In this document: positions 1 through 11,110 of the stretch, one piece after another | Layout: every line of letters starts with the position of its first letter | Position numbering within the stretch: the first letter of the stretch is position 1 | NCBI GenBank assembly: GCA_950295325.1 | Contig: OX485809.1 | Span: 41,077,081 to 41,137,080, forward strand | Direction of reading: 5' to 3' | Length of the DNA: 60,000 bases | Origin: Polytrichum commune | Taxonomy: Eukaryota > Streptophyta > Polytrichopsida > Polytrichales > Polytrichaceae | The notes under the pieces: generated by a model | What the model was told of the DNA's origin: nothing | Databases searched by the model: none | The model's input: the letters and a program-made list of their open reading frames with translations, nothing else | Program-made: the position numbers and the translations under genes

Positions 1-35
1 TTTTGATTCAACCTCGACACTTGAATTTCAACACA

Positions 36-46
36 GCGAGCGAGCG

Positions 47-84
<38 letters not shown>
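36..84. repeat. (GCGA)n/(AG)n microsatellite
   Basis: A short GCGA run passes directly into a perfect AG dinucleotide run. No gene is adjacent. Confidence 0.9.
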
Positions 85-89
<5 letters not shown>

Positions 90-1467
90 TGTTGCACAGA
101 GAGAGAGAGGAGCTGATGAGAGAGGAGTTGTGATGAATGGTATTTGTAAAGATTAGCGGGAAGGGAGTTAGGGCTATTATTGATATCCGTCTATGTGCCA
201 CCCAAGAGCCCCGAGTATTAGCCTAAAGATATGTACTTAGGTCAACTAATTTCCCAATTTGAAGAAGGATGAATGGCTAAAATCCTCTCTTTTAAAAACT
301 TTGTAGGCAAAATTTCCTACATGTTTTTTATCACATAGGTTGATATCCTATGTTTTTAAATTGTCCATAGGCTCTTTGTCCTACACTTTCAAAATTTTAT
401 AGGCTAAGTCACAAATTTTGTAGGCTACATTTACACTAGCCTTAGGCTCTTGGCGGACTATGCGGTATATGATATGTAAAGATGGATTTTGACAAATAGC
501 ATGTCAACTTCACGTGGAAGTAAGCATACGTCATGCATTTTCCCTTGCATGCTATCTTTGCTTCTGATGGAGGATTCCAAAGACGGGTTTAAAGTAGAGT
601 CCAAACCAATAAAAGTGCAAAGTCTAAAATTCCATGAACTATAGGATGATTCACACCCAGGCCATGGCAAAGTGAAGAATAAATCAATGGTGCTTTTCTA
701 GGCTAGATGTTAGAGCAAGCCCAATTGTTCTTGGATCTACATCTGCATTCGGGAATGAAAAGTGGCCTCCGTCCAGGATGTACATGCAAACCTAGGCAAA
801 ACTGCCACTCATCCTGCATTGTTTTTTCATTGACTTTTGGATTTCCTTTCAGACGATCGGTAATTTTTTGAAATCATGAACCTCAACTGGTTATTTCTCA
901 AACTCAAACGGTTCCTTTGCAATTATTATTTTGATTGTGCACCCTAAACCTCAATTGGTTATTTCTCAAACTTAGCCGGATCGTCTGAACTATTTTTTTT
1001 TTTACTATGCACCCTAAACCTCAATCGATTATTTCTTAAACTCATTCGGATCATCTGTAATTATTATTTTGATCGTCAATGGTTAAACCTCAACCAATTA
1101 TTTCTTAAACTCGGCTGCTTCATCAATAAAATTAATTGTGATAGCATGTTCCATGCATATCTCGACAAAATGCAGGGAGTTCTTCAGTTCATGTATTATT
1201 CTTCATCCAATTTGAGTTTATAGTAGGGTGAGTGGGCTACTTCCTTGCATTTTCATATGCATTGCAAATGAAAAAGTGCATATACAGATGCAGATGCAAG
1301 GTGAGTGGCCTTGCCTTTAACCATGGGAACTAAGGGTCCCAAAAAGCAAGAATGATGGTCTTAGGTGAGTTTCCATTTAGACCACATGTCTACTAGATTC
1401 TAATGGGAATAAGGAAAAAATAGTCCAAATGTAGAGGTAACATGGTGGGATAGGGTTCGTATATGCC
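85..1467. other. gene-free AT-rich DNA
   Basis: I see no supported coding region. The stretch holds the ~70-bp repeat listed separately and otherwise unassigned AT-rich sequence. Short open frames here look like chance. Confidence 0.6.
880..1115. repeat. diverged ~70-bp tandem repeat, about four units
   Basis: The phrase 'cctcaa(c/t)(t/c)ggttatttctcaaactc' recurs at about 883, 949, 1018 and 1088 with similar linkers ending in an ATTATTTTGAT-like string. Units are imperfect, so the array is old. No coding potential is evident. Confidence 0.7.
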
Positions 1468-1953
1468 AACTACACTAAATTGTGATATTCAGTGTCATAT
1501 GATATTTCATATCACTATGGTCACTTTTTGGATGACACTTCTTATAAATTAATGGACAAATATTGTTGTGGATGATGAATGAGTTTATCCACTGGCCAAA
1601 ACCCTACCTTCTCTTTTCAGTAACTTGGAAGGGATGATTAATTTAGTACTAAGTATTTGTGTTGGCCCCCTGGGATTGGCAGTTGGGTTCTAAAACACAA
1701 CTCCACTGGAACAAAGTTCTTTAAAATCGATGGCTACACTAAATACTGTATTAGTGTCACATACTATTTGGAATTGTACCTAAATAATAAATAACTCATT
1801 TTTTGGCCAGCGGAAGTCGAAGTGGTTGTTTGGGCATTATAGAACATAAGCATCTTTAGTTGATGAAAACTTACAATATAAAACAATAAAAAGGTTTAGC
1901 ATTGTGTAACTCTAAATAGTAAGTGACACTAAATATAATATTTAGTGGAGTTG
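1468..1953. mobile_element. CACTAAAT-type foldback MITE
   Basis: The left end reads CAACTACACTAAAT followed by a GTGATATTCAGTGTCA-like stretch. The right end, read on the minus strand, reads CAACTCCACTAAAT followed by ATTATATTTAGTGTCA. The ends therefore form imperfect terminal inverted repeats about 490 bp apart, with no coding sequence between. I could not identify a clean target duplication. Related sequence, including the 'cact(t/a)..ttaataaga' block, recurs near 19190-19350, 22849-23060, 37650-37860 and 59640-60000. Superfamily is uncertain. Confidence 0.55.
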
Positions 1954-2263
1954 CCCAATGTGAGTATTTAGACTGAATGCAGTGAGAGTCAAGGATCTAT
2001 ACAATTTGCTATCAAATCTCAATGTCCACATATTGGGCCCACATAACTGGCTCAACTTCAAGTGTGATGTTGTGTGTATTTGTGCATTTAGTATCACACT
2101 GTAAAAATTTCAACCCTTCACTAATTTTAAAATTTGGCAAAAATAGTGCATGTTTCGGGAATTGGTACCACACACTCTGAATGGGATAAATCAATATAGT
2201 GGTTGGTTCTCCCCATTCATTGGCATATCCTAAGTTACAAGAAGAGAGAAATGTATCCTTCTA
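1954..2263. other. short gene-free gap between two MITEs
   Basis: Nothing recognised. Confidence 0.5.
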
Positions 2264-2751
2264 GGGCCGCTTCACACCATGGCTGTCTAAGTTGAGAGGC
2301 CGTGGGATTGAATGACCAAACTTTGTTGAGAGTCCAAAGAAATGGGCTTAAAATAGCCAATAAAAATTATAGGAATTGGAGCCTTCGGTTGGGCACAGTG
2401 TGAAGCCTCCAAAGGCCAAGCCCAACGTCCAAAGGAAGAAGGAGCATCCCATTTTATTCCCTACCCAAAACAACCCCTCCAATCTAACGGCCAAGATCTT
2501 GTCAGTTTTTTATTCTTTCTTCATTAAAATAAATTGGCAACCTCTCGACCATAGTTTGGGTTTCCATTCCTATCCGACCCAAACTTCCTTCCAGAGTATG
2601 TCGCCTTGGTCCAAAAATATTTCCATGTAGGCATTTTGGAGAGCGACAACCTTTGGACTTTGGCCTCTAGTGTGAAGGGTCGAGAGGCTGAATTTCTTGG
2701 TTTTTTGCAATATGATTGGTGGAAACCTTCAGCCACAGTGTGAAGGGGCCC
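2264..2751. mobile_element. PIF/Harbinger-like MITE with GGGCC termini
   Basis: The left terminus begins GGGCCGCTTCACACCATGGCTG. The right terminus on the minus strand begins GGGCCCCTTCACACTGTGGCTG. The 488-bp body has no coding frame. Flanking trinucleotides are CTA and TAA, so the expected TWA target duplication is present only in degenerate form. The ends resemble those of the element at 3660-4707. Confidence 0.65.
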
Positions 2752-2754
2752 TAA

Positions 2755-3656
2755 GGGTGAGCTTCCATGTAGGCCGCTTGCCCACCAGATTCTAGTGTGA
2801 ATAAGGACAAACCCGCCCAAATGTAGAGGTAATTTGGTGGGGGTAGGGTTTGTATGTGTTGACTAGATACTCCCATGTTCTCAAATCTAGGCCCACCTAC
2901 TAACCTCCTCCTCCATGTTACCAAGGATGGAGTTCTAGACTAACATTGGTTCTCTCAAGTCCTTCACCAATCTTAATCCTTTAGTGACCAACACTTATAA
3001 CTTAAAGATCTGCTAATGGATGCATATAAGGGTCTGGTGATCCGTGTCCTCGACCCTCCACAGTCTAACGGACCGCCAAAATGTGATTGGAGGGTGGCTT
3101 ATGCCTTAGTAAATGCAAACACCTCTGACCCACTATTTTTTGGAATCTAGTGGGCGAGTGGCCTACATGGAAACGCACCCCAAAGCATATTACCTTACTA
3201 AATTCCGCCTTACTTTGGGTTTAAACCACTTATTTCAATGCCATATCCCACTTGTCCTTCTATTCTAAGTTAGTTGTCGACTTGTAGTTGCCAGGTCGAG
3301 AGAGAATTGTACCATAGAATGTCCTTAAGCCCCTAATTTAGGGCCCTCACTTTTATTGGAACCAAAAAGTTCCACTCTGCCACACGGTCCTAATTATCAT
3401 CTTTACTCGGCACCAGTAGTGTGTATGTTTGGCAGTTCCATTTGACATTGAACTTCAAATCCAAAGCGCCACATGGCTGTTTTCAACAACAACAAAATGA
3501 ATGTCAATTGTCATCTACACTTCCTTCCGAAACCTCACCTTAATGCCACATTCAAATTCGTGTCCCTAAATTGACATGCATATTTTTTTCAGTGCAAGTT
3601 TTTGGGTGTCAAAGATCAAAAACTTTATCAAAAATACACGTTACATAGCACAATAT
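2755..3656. other. gene-free DNA
   Basis: No gene recognised. Scattered phrases such as 'ccaccagattctagtg' and 'catgtaggc' are shared with neighbouring elements, which suggests degraded transposon sequence. Confidence 0.5.
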
Positions 3657-3659
3657 TAA

Positions 3660-4707
3660 GGGCTGGTTCACACGTGTCCCAAGTCCCCAAGTCACATGAG
3701 CTCAATCCATGTAATCTCAACCGTTGAGAGGATGGAAGTCGGGACTTACCACTTCACACAGGGTCCCAAGTCCTAAAAGTCCCAACTATGACATGGATGC
3801 CTGCATGATGACACATTGTGGAAGTCAGGCTCGGGACTTGAGTTGCAAGTTGGATCGAGCAAAAACACTAGACCCAGCTCTCAAACCCAACTCCCACAAT
3901 TATTTTTGCATAAAATGATCAAGATGCGACTCTAATGATATTGAGCAGGGTTGATTTTTCACAAAGTTTTTGCCCATCCACGTCCAAAAACCTTGAATTG
4001 AAAGGCAAAAAAAATTGCAACCCGTCCCAAAACCGGTAATTTCTAAACCAACCCGTCTATGGAAAGGTTAAAGAAAAAACAACCCGTCCCAAAACCAGTT
4101 TGAAAATGAAAATACCTATCCCGCAAGAGGTATAAATAAGTCTCTTACAATGTTCGAAAGATGACGACATGTGACTGGTTGCACTTGGAAACAATTGGAT
4201 CTTGACAAATTATGCCTTCAATGTTCGTCAGTTATCTGTCTTTTCCTGTCGATTTTTATCTTTCCAGTACACCCCATTCTAAATTTTGTGGTTGATGAAT
4301 TAATGTATGCAGGTGAATCAAGCACTTCAAGATTGATATTTTGATTGGGTATTAGTGGTTTGATTGCATTATGCTTATATTCACATGTCATATATGACAT
4401 AATGTAACTGATATTTGTACCATTTCTTTTTTTGGAAAAAAATATCAAAAAAATTGTTATTTGTAGAACCCATCCAAAGTGAATTTGACACGTCCAAAAA
4501 CCGGTTCATTTTCTAAGAACCCGTCCACTGGAAATGTTTTTTTTTCATGAACATATCCCTGGACATGTTAGGGACCTTGTGAAAAATCACCACTGATATT
4601 GAGCCATATTTTAGTGATCACTTGAGAGCCGCAAGTTGGGGCTTAATTTGCCTCCATGTTAAGACTTGCTAACATGAGTGGGACTTGGGAGCCGTGTGAA
4701 GCGGCCC
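3660..4707. mobile_element. PIF/Harbinger-like MITE with TAA target duplication
   Basis: Left end GGGCTGGTTCACACGTGTCCC and right end (minus strand) GGGCCGCTTCACACGGCTCCC form terminal inverted repeats, both followed by AAGTCCC. The trinucleotide TAA flanks both sides (3657-3659 and 4708-4710). GGGCC-type ends with a 3-bp TWA duplication are the standard signature of PIF/Harbinger/Tourist elements. The 1048-bp length is inflated by a nested insertion (3947-4593). Without it the element would be about 390 bp. No transposase is encoded. Confidence 0.8.
3947..4593. mobile_element. Mutator-like (MULE) non-autonomous insertion nested in a MITE
   Basis: The two ends contain the inverted motif TGATTTTTCACAA(A/G)G. 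An 11-bp direct repeat, TGATATTGAGC, flanks them at 3936-3946 and 4594-4604. A 9-11 bp duplication with inverted ends fits the Mutator superfamily. Just inside each end are repeated CCCGTCC/CCAAAACCGGT-like strings. There is no transposase frame. Because it sits inside the 3660-4707 element, it is the younger insertion. Confidence 0.7.
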
Positions 4708-4710
4708 TAA

Positions 4711-5415
4711 GTTTAACTAATTTGCAAGGTTGAGCTCAGCCTTCCGAGTTACAGGAATTGTGGGATTTGTGTCCAAATGTCAAATTCCGGGAGGGAACAA
4801 ATACTGTAAAATTTAGGGTGTTGAGAATTTTAGGCTCCAGGTTCAACTGCTAAAATAACAGGGCTTTGGTATTCGGTGGTTGAAACAGGGTTCGGGAGAC
4901 TTTTGAGCTCAACCAGCTAAACATCCTCTCCTTCACAACTTCTACCGGATTTTTCAAAATTTGACCGGTTGCAAACTTGTTGCCGTTCGTTTGGACCGGC
5001 CAATATCCTATATTTTTTTTCAAGTGCCGGCTAATTTCCTCTTCATTGTAATGACAACCGGCCAAGAACTTGGGCATTGATAAGGAAACTGATTTTCCAA
5101 TGTAGCAAGTTATATCTACAAACAACATACGCCATTCAACAACATCCAAAGAATATATCAACTTACAACAATAACATGTAATGATATCAACTTCGAACAA
5201 CAATGATCAATGTTTTGTTATATACAAGAAGCAACAACAATGATCAACAATCTATCCATAGCAGGAGTTGAACCTGAAGTAACCCATCAACCGGTTGATG
5301 GCCATGGATTTACTCTTCTATCATACCTAGGTCTTAAAACCGAATATTAGATTTGAGGCCACACCATGATAAAAGAGTAATCTAACCTACCATACTAGAT
5401 ACAAAAATGAAATTA
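4711..5415 (-). other. 3' flank of the hAT transposon with CCGG-rich subterminal motifs
   Basis: On the transposase strand this lies downstream of the stop codon. Between about 4940 and 5075, ACCGG/CCGGC words recur five or more times (for example 'ctaccggat', 'gaccggttg', 'gaccggcc', 'tgccggct', 'aaccggcc'). The opposite flank at 9300-9560 has the same character. Clustered short subterminal repeats at both ends are typical binding sites of hAT transposases. I could not fix the exact terminal inverted repeat or an 8-bp target duplication. Confidence 0.5.
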
Positions 5416-7659
5416 TCAATTGTTAGAGTCAAAATCCGTAGTATCATCTTCATTTTCAAGAGGAAAACGCCCTGAAAGGTATTTCTGTGGATGTGAAAAC
5501 AACCATCTAAACTTTGTAGAGTTCCTCCACAAAGCTATAGCTTCCATTAGTACGTTGTCAAGATCATCACAAAGGTCTTCCATAGAAACACGCATAATAC
5601 ATTCTAAGTGTTTTGTGTCTAATTTATTACGAGTCTTAGTTTTGATGCAATTTTGAATAGAAAATGCACGCTCACATTGAGCGGTGCTTACACATTGCAC
5701 TCTAGCAATGTCTGCAAGAATACGAAGATTCTCATATTTTCCACGAAGTAATTGATTCCAACTTATCATAGACCACACATCATTAAAAGTTTTATCATGC
5801 CATTCCGTAGAAGCTTGTACCTTATAGGAAAAGAACTCTCTTTTGGTAGCATCAACATTTATCAAAGCACAAAATTTTTTCTCATCAATATGTAAATCCT
5901 TACCAAAATGATTACAAAGCTTTTCTAGCTCTAGAACACCCCAACTTCCCATACCAACCTGTCTCGAAGGCAATTCTACAGGATTTAGTATCTTAAAACA
6001 ACTCACGATATCATTGTCTTTGAAACGGTTTTCTAATCCTTTACAAATTTCCTCAGCAAAACAAACTTGGAAAGTTATAGCTTCTTCTAAATCAACCCCA
6101 GTTCTATCCCTTATCATTAAAATATCATGATACTTAGCTCCTCTAATTTCAGAGGATAACCTCTTTAAATACCCCCCAGGAGGGCCAAAATCAGGGATAA
6201 TGTGATAACCAGTCTCTTCATTAAAAGTAGATGCATTTAAATCAGTGGATTCAGTAATAAACAACATACGAATCGAAGTTATTTCAGCCTTAATAAGCGC
6301 ACCAACAGTGCTAACATCCACATATTTGTATTGAAATGCTTTGCTCAAAACTGACAAACCATATAAAATATCAGCCAAAAAATACAAACAATATATGTGT
6401 TTAAAGATCCTTAGTCTTGTAAAAATTGAACCATCACTTGGACCAACATCATCATTTTCAACATCACGAAAATATGTCAAAACACTTTCTAAGGTATCAC
6501 ACAATGTTGTGATAGATTGCCACCTAGACAACCATCTGATTTTTTGATATCTTTTCAAGGATTTCTGTGCATCATATAATTCTTCTTGTAACTCATTAAG
6601 ACGAGATTTTACCTTGCTAGATCTTTTAAAGTGAGAAGCAGTATCATTAATTAAATTATCAAGCAAAGTAGACAAATTTTTGCAAGATGCACTATTTGCA
6701 GCATCTAGAGAAGCAATGTTGGTTCTATGTGCAACACAATGGATACTTAAAATGAAAGGATTTACCTTATCTTTTAAGCGTGCAGCCACTCCATTGCGAA
6801 TTCTCGTCATCACAGATGCCCCATCAGATCCAAAACCCACAAACTTATCCAAATTCAAACCCCACTGGTTCAAGGATGTTAGTATCAATTCATAAATCAT
6901 AGAAGCATCTTTCTTACCTCCTGGAATATGTAGCAAACCTAAGAAAACACATGTTGGAACACCATCCTCAAGAAAAGTAGCAAACACAACCAAATGTCCC
7001 ACAACAGAAATATCGGTTGATTCATCCACCATGATGCCAAAAATTTGTGAATCTCTAACCCTATCAAAGACTTTCCTTTGAATGACACTAGATATACAAA
7101 CTAACATGTCCGCACAAGCCTTATCATCATGATACATTTTTGTAGTTATAGTGACATTAACTGAAAGCAATAAATCACACAAGGTAGGAAACTTACTAAA
7201 AGGGAGAAGTTCTTTCCCCACATACTGCGCTGTTTTGAAAAATGTCATTAGCGCTTCATCACAAGTCTTTGTTGCTTGTACTACTACTTTCTCCATCCTT
7301 CTACTTCCACTAAGTGTAGCCCATGACAACCTCTTATGTTCACCCGTGTTGGCATGGTCTTATAGGGCTGAAACCTTGAAATTAGTAGAACCTGATGTTG
7401 CAAAAACACCTTTCCCTCCTGATTCTTTGCAAATTTTACAATACATTACTCCAAGTTCATTGTTAAATTGCAACCAATCATAATCTAGTAACCATTTATC
7501 TTTCCACAATAACTTTGCGGTTGCAAATTTGTTGTTAGCATTTGATGAGTTAGAGTTAGATGTACTTGAGCCATTCACAACATGAACCACCTCTATTGTT
7601 GGTTCTAAGGTCTTTTGATAAAAACCCGACAAAGTCTTTTGTCTTTTGTTGGCTGCCAT
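5416..7659 (-). pseudogene. hAT transposase (TTF-type zinc finger / DUF4371 group) with one in-frame stop
   Basis: One frame runs from an ATG at 7659 to a stop at 5416, about 747 codons, broken only by a TAA at 7360-7362, just after the segment FKVSAL. Residues 1-99 include a CKIC pair in a TTF/BED-like zinc finger context. The long part then shows the RNase-H-fold hAT core: GIMVDESTD (first catalytic Asp region), GFGSDGAS plus HCVAHRTN (second Asp region), and a C-terminal dimerisation block with QCERAFSIQNCIKTKTRNKL. This is the hAT family of the DUF4371/52-kDa-repressor-like type. The length fits a full transposase. The stop could be a recent lesion, a read-through site or a sequencing difference. 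An upstream ~255-bp tandem repeat and CCGG-rich flanks probably belong to the same element. Confidence 0.88.
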
Positions 7660-7738
7660 GTGAACCTGTAAAACACAAATACCTCATTAGATTTGAAATT
7701 CATAGAATACAACCCAAGTTCATAAAGAAAAACCTAAG

Positions 7739-8925
7739 GATGTGAACATGTAACTCGTTGAACTTGCAAACAATAGGATCTCAACTACCTCTTCCAACAA
7801 ATTTTATGTCAAAAAGTAGGTCAGCCTTGCATGCTTTTATCATGCTTCCTATATATAATGAAACAGGAACCTCACAAATCTATTTCAATCATAAAAAGAA
7901 AAAGAACCACTCCTGCCTTCACAAATTCTCTCCACATACAAACTTCCATGCACATATTGACAAAAAGACACGAATCTTTTACCCTCTTTGATAAGAGGAA
8001 GACCAGGTGATGTGAACATGTAACTGGCTGACCTTGCCAACACTAGGATCTCAACTGAATTGCCCAAAAATCTCTGTAGTTACACTACCTTAGGCGAGTT
8101 CCAATACATAATGAAACATGAACCTCACAAAATTATTTCAATCTTAGAAAAAAAAAAACCACTCCTGCCTTCACAAATTCTCTGCAAATACAAACTTCCA
8201 TGCACATATTGACAAAGAGATACGAATCTTTTACCCTATTTGATAAGAGGAAAACCAGGTGATGTGAACATGTAACTAGTTGACCTTGCCAACACTAGGA
8301 TCTCAAATGAATTGCCCAAAAATCTCTGTGGTCACAACACCTTAGGTGAGTTCCTATAAACAATGAAACAGGAATCCCACAAATCTATTTCAATCATACC
8401 AAGAAAAAGAACCACTCCTGCCTTCACAAATTCTCTGCAAATACAAACTTCCATGCACATATTGACAAAAAGACATGAATCCTTTTACCCTCTTTGATAA
8501 GAGGAAAACCAGGTGATGTGAACATGTAACTAGTTGACCTTGCCAACACTAGGATCTCAATTGAATTGCCCAAAATCCTCTGTGGTTACACTACCTTAGG
8601 CGAGTTCCAGTACATAAAGAAACAAGAACCTCACAAAATTATTTCAATCTTAGAAAGAAAAAAAAAACCAAACCCTGCCTTTACAAATTCTCTGCAAATA
8701 CAAACTTCCATGCACAGATTGACAAAAAGACACCAACCCTTTTACCCTCTTTGATAAGAGGAAAACCAGGTGATGTGAACATGTAACTGGTTGACCTTGC
8801 CAACACTAGGATCTCAACTGAGATGCCCAAAAATCTCTTTGAAAACTACCTTAGGTGAGTTCCTATACAAAACCAAACAGGAACCTACACAAATTCATTT
8901 CAACTCTTCCAAAGAAAAAGTAGCA
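7739..8925. repeat. ~255-bp tandem repeat upstream of the hAT transposase
   Basis: The phrase GATGTGAACATGTAACT(c/g)(g/a)(g/c)TTGA(a/c)CTTGC begins units at about 7739, 8009, 8260, 8515 and 8773, giving 4 to 5 units of 250-270 bp. Each unit also contains 'ccttca/taaattctc', 'caaacttccatgcac' and 'ctttgataagagga'. The array lies within the first ~1.3 kb 5' of the transposase start, so it is probably part of the element's promoter or subterminal region. It has no conserved coding frame. Confidence 0.88.
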
Positions 8926-9600
8926 TGCTTACCTTCACAAAGACTTGGGTGAATCCACCAGATTTGCGTGTTCAATGAGACGAACACACCGAAACCCTAG
9001 AAAAAACAATGCTCCACCTTGAAAAGCAACTTGAGCAAAATGGTGTTCAATGGTATCGCAACTCTTCTCCAATGACTTTGATCACAACGCCTTTGGGTTT
9101 GTTTCAAGAAGTGAGTAAGTGAGAGTGGGTGTTTGGGAGGAGTGTGATAAGTTAGGAGCGATGGTTCAACTTCAACAGGGGGTGCGAAGTTAGAAGAAGC
9201 AAGGGAGGGGAGGGGAGAAAGCGGGAGAGAGCACTAAGGCCAATGTCCACCGTAGCCTAGAACGGACACTAAACCCTAGAACGGTAGAACTAGTCTACCA
9301 AATGATATCCGGTCCTAGATGAATCATACCGGATGAAATCCGCCAATTTCAAAATTCATCCGGATAAAATCCGCCTATTTCAAAATGCATCCGGATAAAA
9401 ATCCTCCTCCTCAAAATGGTTGCCGGTTGAAATCCGATTTTTTTTAAAAGCACCGGTTTCACATCCTCCACTTTCCCAATTCAACCGGACTTTTCACAAA
9501 ACCAACCGGCCGCCATTACACTAAATACCGGTTCTCCCCGGACATTGGGTTGAAAATCGGATAAAGTGAGGCCAAGGTGCATGTGCTTCGTTTTAGTATG
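8926..9600 (-). other. 5' subterminal region of the hAT transposon
   Basis: From about 9318 to 9410 a ~28-bp motif 'atccggataaaatccgcc-atttcaaaat' repeats three times. More CCGG words follow to about 9545. Together with the CCGG cluster at 4940-5075 this suggests element limits near 4.85 and 9.57 kb. No terminal inverted repeat was confirmed. Confidence 0.45.
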
Positions 9601-9841
9601 TAGGATATCCACTAGATGTACTAGTAGGGCACACTTATCTTTACATCACATGTGAGTGTGTTGGCAAAGTAGCTCATTAGCTTACTAACTTGAAAATTAT
9701 TCTTAATCGTTTGCAAATTAATGCACTCCAAACTCCGTAACATCAAACTCCTTAATGTCACTCCTTCTCGTATACCCCAAAATCCTAGGGAACGGATATT
9801 CTCAGTTTAAACCTCACTCCTTGTTATTATATTGCCCTCCC

Positions 9842-9863
9842 ATATATATATATATATATATAT
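9842..9863. repeat. (AT)11 microsatellite
   Basis: Perfect AT dinucleotide run. Confidence 0.9.
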
Positions 9864-10365
9864 CATGGGTTTCGACATTAAAATAAACCACCAGAGAATT
9901 CAAATCAATCACTCATACACGCATCACATTGTCATCATCGTAATTGGGTGCAAGCATAGTAAAGTGGACCAAAAAGGTGCTCCGGTATCTTGACACCATA
10001 GTTTTTTTTGGGTCGAATCCTCTGTACGTTGTCGGGTAGAGAGGGTTCCGCCTTGGGAAAGCACTGGGCTTCTGGCTGCAACTAGATTTTATCGGATCCG
10101 TCGAATATTCTGGTCTTCAATCGAGTCTTCTGGTCTTCTAGTCTTCAATTTCTTCAATTTCTTCTAATCTTCAACCTCTTTCCCGTCGACCTATCCTGTT
10201 GCGGCTCTATATGGGTAAAGGGTAAGGGTAGTGTGATAAGAAACCACGGGCTTCGGACGGGTAAAACGGGACGTCAGAACACGAGCTGACGTCCGAAAGA
10301 TTGGCTCCTAAACTTTCAAACCCACGGTGACCAGCAATCGCGCCTCACCAGTGGGAACGACAGAA

Positions 10366-10442
10366 AACAACCTTGTGGGTGATCAATCCCACTTCGTTGT
10401 CACAAACAACCTTGTGGGTCATTAATCCCACTTCGTTGTCAC
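10366..10442. repeat. tandem 38-bp duplication
   Basis: Two near-identical units beginning AACAACCTTGTGGGT and ending CCCACTTCGTTGTCAC. They differ mainly at 'gatcaat' versus 'cattaat'. Confidence 0.85.
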
Positions 10443-10930
10443 ACATGAAACAAATTGCGATGCAGAAATGAAATGCAACTAGCCTCCAAAACCGGCTTGG
10501 AATCACACACACAAGAAAAAGACAACGTGCCACAAGCAACCACACATTCAAGTCTTGAAGCCTTCAATTCTTCAATCTGTCCGTCTTCTATGGTCGGTCG
10601 AAGTCTCAGCTCTTCTTTTAAGAACCAACAGACTTCCCTCCACTCAAACAAGCACAAATCTTGATTGCTAACTTCCAAAACAACAAGTGAGATCTCTCAT
10701 AAATCACAAATCCCTCGTATTTTATTTCATATTCTTCTCAAAACAACTCACACCGTGAGCTTCGAATCCACTTCTCTCTCTCAACAACTTCTCTCCCACA
10801 ATAATCACATAACATCTTTCCTTCACCACCTCTCCCTATCCATGCGAGAGACAAAGTTCTCTCTTATCCTCATCACATGGCTTCTAATCACCCATTAGTC
10901 CAAAGTAACTCAAGATAACTAAAAGACAAA

Positions 10931-11110
10931 AATAAACTATGAGTAAATAAAAAGGTAATCTATTTCTATCATTTGGTAAAGGTAACTAAGAGTAACTATG
11001 AGTAAACATAAAGGTAAGCAACTTCTATCCACTTCTATCCTTAGGTAATGATAACTAAAATAAACTATGAGTAAATAAAAATAATAATCTACTTCTATTC
11101 TTTATTATTT
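10931..11110. repeat. three-unit ~65-bp tandem repeat
   Basis: 'aactatgagtaaa(t/c)a' starts units at about 10935, 10996 and 11063. Each unit continues through 'aaggtaa' and 'cttctat' words. The sequence is AT-rich and non-coding. Confidence 0.7.

Larger units (their letters stand above)
9601..10930. other. gene-free DNA
   Basis: No gene recognised. The stretch contains a TA microsatellite (9842-9863) and a 38-bp duplication (10366-10442), listed separately. Open frames around 10345-10900 overlap on both strands and resemble no family I know. Confidence 0.45.

Noticed and set aside
4859-9570. Exact terminal inverted repeat and 8-bp duplication of the 5.4-7.7 kb hAT
   Set aside because: I tried CAGGGC at 4859 and several candidates near 9.24-9.57 kb but found no convincing inverse match, so no boundaries are claimed.
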